Part shown: positions 62,134 to 64,000 of the stretch, piece after piece
Position numbering within the stretch: the first letter of the stretch is position 1
Layout: every line of letters begins with the position of its first letter
NCBI RefSeq assembly: GCF_018691265.1
Contig: NW_024881296.1
Location: 11,501,427 to 11,565,426 of the forward strand
Length of the DNA stretch: 64,000 bases
DNA from: Tyto alba
Lineage: Eukaryota; Chordata; Aves; Strigiformes; Tytonidae
Direction: 5' to 3'
Program-made: the position numbers and the translations under genes
The notes under the pieces: generated by a model
Database searches by the model: none
What the model was told of the DNA's origin: nothing
What the model saw: the letters and a program-made list of their open reading frames with translations, nothing else

Positions 62134-64000
62134 TCCAGAAACACTTTATTTAAAAATGGAGTTGTAAATGCATATAACAAAATAACATACATAATAAATG
62201 TAACAACAATAAATATGGAGAACATGTTCATACAAAACAAGAACATAGTAATGCAAAATGCTTATTACAGAACATAAAGGTATAAATGCCTGAAAGAACA
62301 CAAACAGAATCTCGCATGAAGAGCCTGCACCTTTAATCCTTCCTAGCCATTTCCTACTTCCCTCTTGAGTCTGTCGAAAAATGATGTTCCCAAGCATTAA
62401 ACAAAAGAAGGAATTGTGGTGATGGTTTGATACACTCATTTTTCAACACGTAGCTCTGGTTTCAATTTATTTTTGCCCTTCTGCACTTTCTAAAACTTTT
62501 CTTGTAGCCTCTGTAAACTTGTGTAGTTCAGGCTCCCACAGTTAGCTGGCGTAGAGCATATTGAGTCATACATGAAGGCTGTTTGCTTATAAGTTTTTTA
62601 AAGAAAATATGTAATCCACTATACAACAGATTAGTGGTTTTGTTTTTACATCTCTACAAAAAAAGTTTTTGTATTTTTATTAACTGGTCCAACTTTTACT
62701 GACTTCTGAAAGCCTGTACAATTTAAAAGTGTACAGAAAGTAGGTTTCTTTAAACAAATGTCATACAGGATTATTGCTGAAATATTAAAGACCATTTCAT
62801 AAAAGCTGCAAAACTGTATCTTTAACCATAAAATATAGAGACCGATGCAAACATAGGAAAATTCCAGTCCATTAGTTACATTTAACAGAAATAACATTCC
62901 TCCAAATTACAGTGTTCTGGAAATACAAAGTAATTTATTTTTATTTTTATTATTATTTCCAAATGTTAAGTTACTGGGACAACTTACAAGGAAAATAGGC
63001 TTATATAGGAAATTTTAAATAGACTTGCTTTTCAGTGGTATAAGCAAAATGTTTATGTTAGCAGTCGTCTTCCAGAATCCTTTTAAATATGTAAGACAGA
63101 GACAGCTTTACTAGCAAGACTACTGGAAAATATACAGAAGCAAATAAAATCATTTGCTTGGGAGTGCATCTATCGATCAAGCAAATTATGACAACTCTAT
63201 CTCAAAGTCCCTAAAGAAAATGTTACATCTCATGGTCATTCCAAAGAACAGTAATTTCTTCTGTAATCTTATGTTGCATTTGGATTGGTGAGGGCCCATT
63301 TGCCTCAATATGCTTTAAAATGTCCCATGTTGCTGTATGTTTAAATTTGTTTCCTAGTTTCAACAAACATTACGACAGAAATGAGATATGAAATACCTGT
63401 ACTTTCATTAACATCAAAAAGACATTTGAAGAAGATCAAAAAGTGCCAAATAGTCCTTTCAGAAAGTGGATTAAAACACTTCAGTGATAATACAGGTACA
63501 GTATTATCAGTTTTCTATGTACACCAAAATACTGCTTGCTGTGTAATGGTATCGATATGTTCACCTATAACTCCCAGCAAATCTTAGTGCAAACATATGT
63601 GAACTTTGTAAACCCCATGACAATTTACGCAGCAACAAGGTTATTTATAAATCACAGAACTGTTTAAGATTTTCAGTACACAAGAATGAATGCTTTCTGA
63701 GATCTGTCTTACCTTTTGCAGTAATGTGTCACTGTAGTCAAAGACATTGTTTCCTATATAAATCATCTAATTCAGAATCAAATGTAACTGTTCAACAGTT
63801 CTGTACAAACTTTAGTGGAGGAAGTCCATTCATTAGAGCAGCTTGCCAAAGAGATTCGGGGTTTCAGTAACATTAAATGTTAGACCGCTTGCATGGCTTT
63901 TAAAACAAAATAAATCTATTAAGGGAAAACTGCTGATATAATAATTCTTTTGCAAAGCACACAACCACAAAGGGCAAACCTGCCACAATCTGCTTTCCTA
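62134..64000 (-). other. Possible 3' UTR of a minus-strand gene beyond the window
   Basis: On the minus strand an AATAAA lies at about 62146-62151, followed by GTGTTTCTGG-type GT-rich sequence. The 1.8 kb upstream of it is AT-rich, free of recognised repeats and rich in ATTTA-like words, as in long vertebrate 3' UTRs. No coding exon is seen, so this is a weak suggestion only. Confidence 0.12.

Overview
The window looks like a mostly intergenic or intronic stretch of a bird genome. Evidence: five CR1-type LINE pieces (the dominant avian retrotransposon), including 3' ends with the typical short ATTCTATG-like tail, and four pieces of an LTR family common in birds. No bacterial-style operons, rRNA or tRNA genes, or CRISPR arrays are visible. 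Most of the sequence is AT-rich, with stops in every frame, so nearly all open frames of 60-140 codons are chance or retrotransposon-derived. The species cannot be told; a songbird-like genome is only a guess from the LTR type.

Layout. 18-614: near-complete solo-type LTR on + (TATA box, ATTAAA signal). 637-2530: long minus-strand CR1 with broken reverse transcriptase and an internal deletion. 6463-7305: second minus-strand CR1, 5'-truncated. 7306-27884: over 20 kb without recognisable genes. 27885-29056: plus-strand CR1 split by a 489-bp minus-strand LTR with a 5-bp target-site duplication. 29080-29290: older LINE remnant. 31399-31564: CR1 3' end. 32690-33480: GC- and CpG-rich island ending at an AATAAA. 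34941 to about 35106: minus-strand LTR remnant with a 21-G run. 36211-36895: best candidate for real host coding sequence, a terminal-exon-like frame with 3' splice signal, stop codon and two poly(A) signals; its frame is broken near an 8-A run. 42650-42788: weaker candidate internal exon. 47794-48286: uninterrupted 493-nt purine tract containing (GGAA)57 and (GGGA)29. 50398-50498: short LTR remnant. No gene is recognised in the last 13 kb, though its end could be a minus-strand 3' UTR.

No multi-gene system was found. The points most worth checking are the unidentified cysteine-rich terminal exon at 36.2 kb, the homopurine/G-quadruplex array at 48 kb, the GC island at 33 kb, and the LTR-in-CR1 nest that dates one insertion relative to another.
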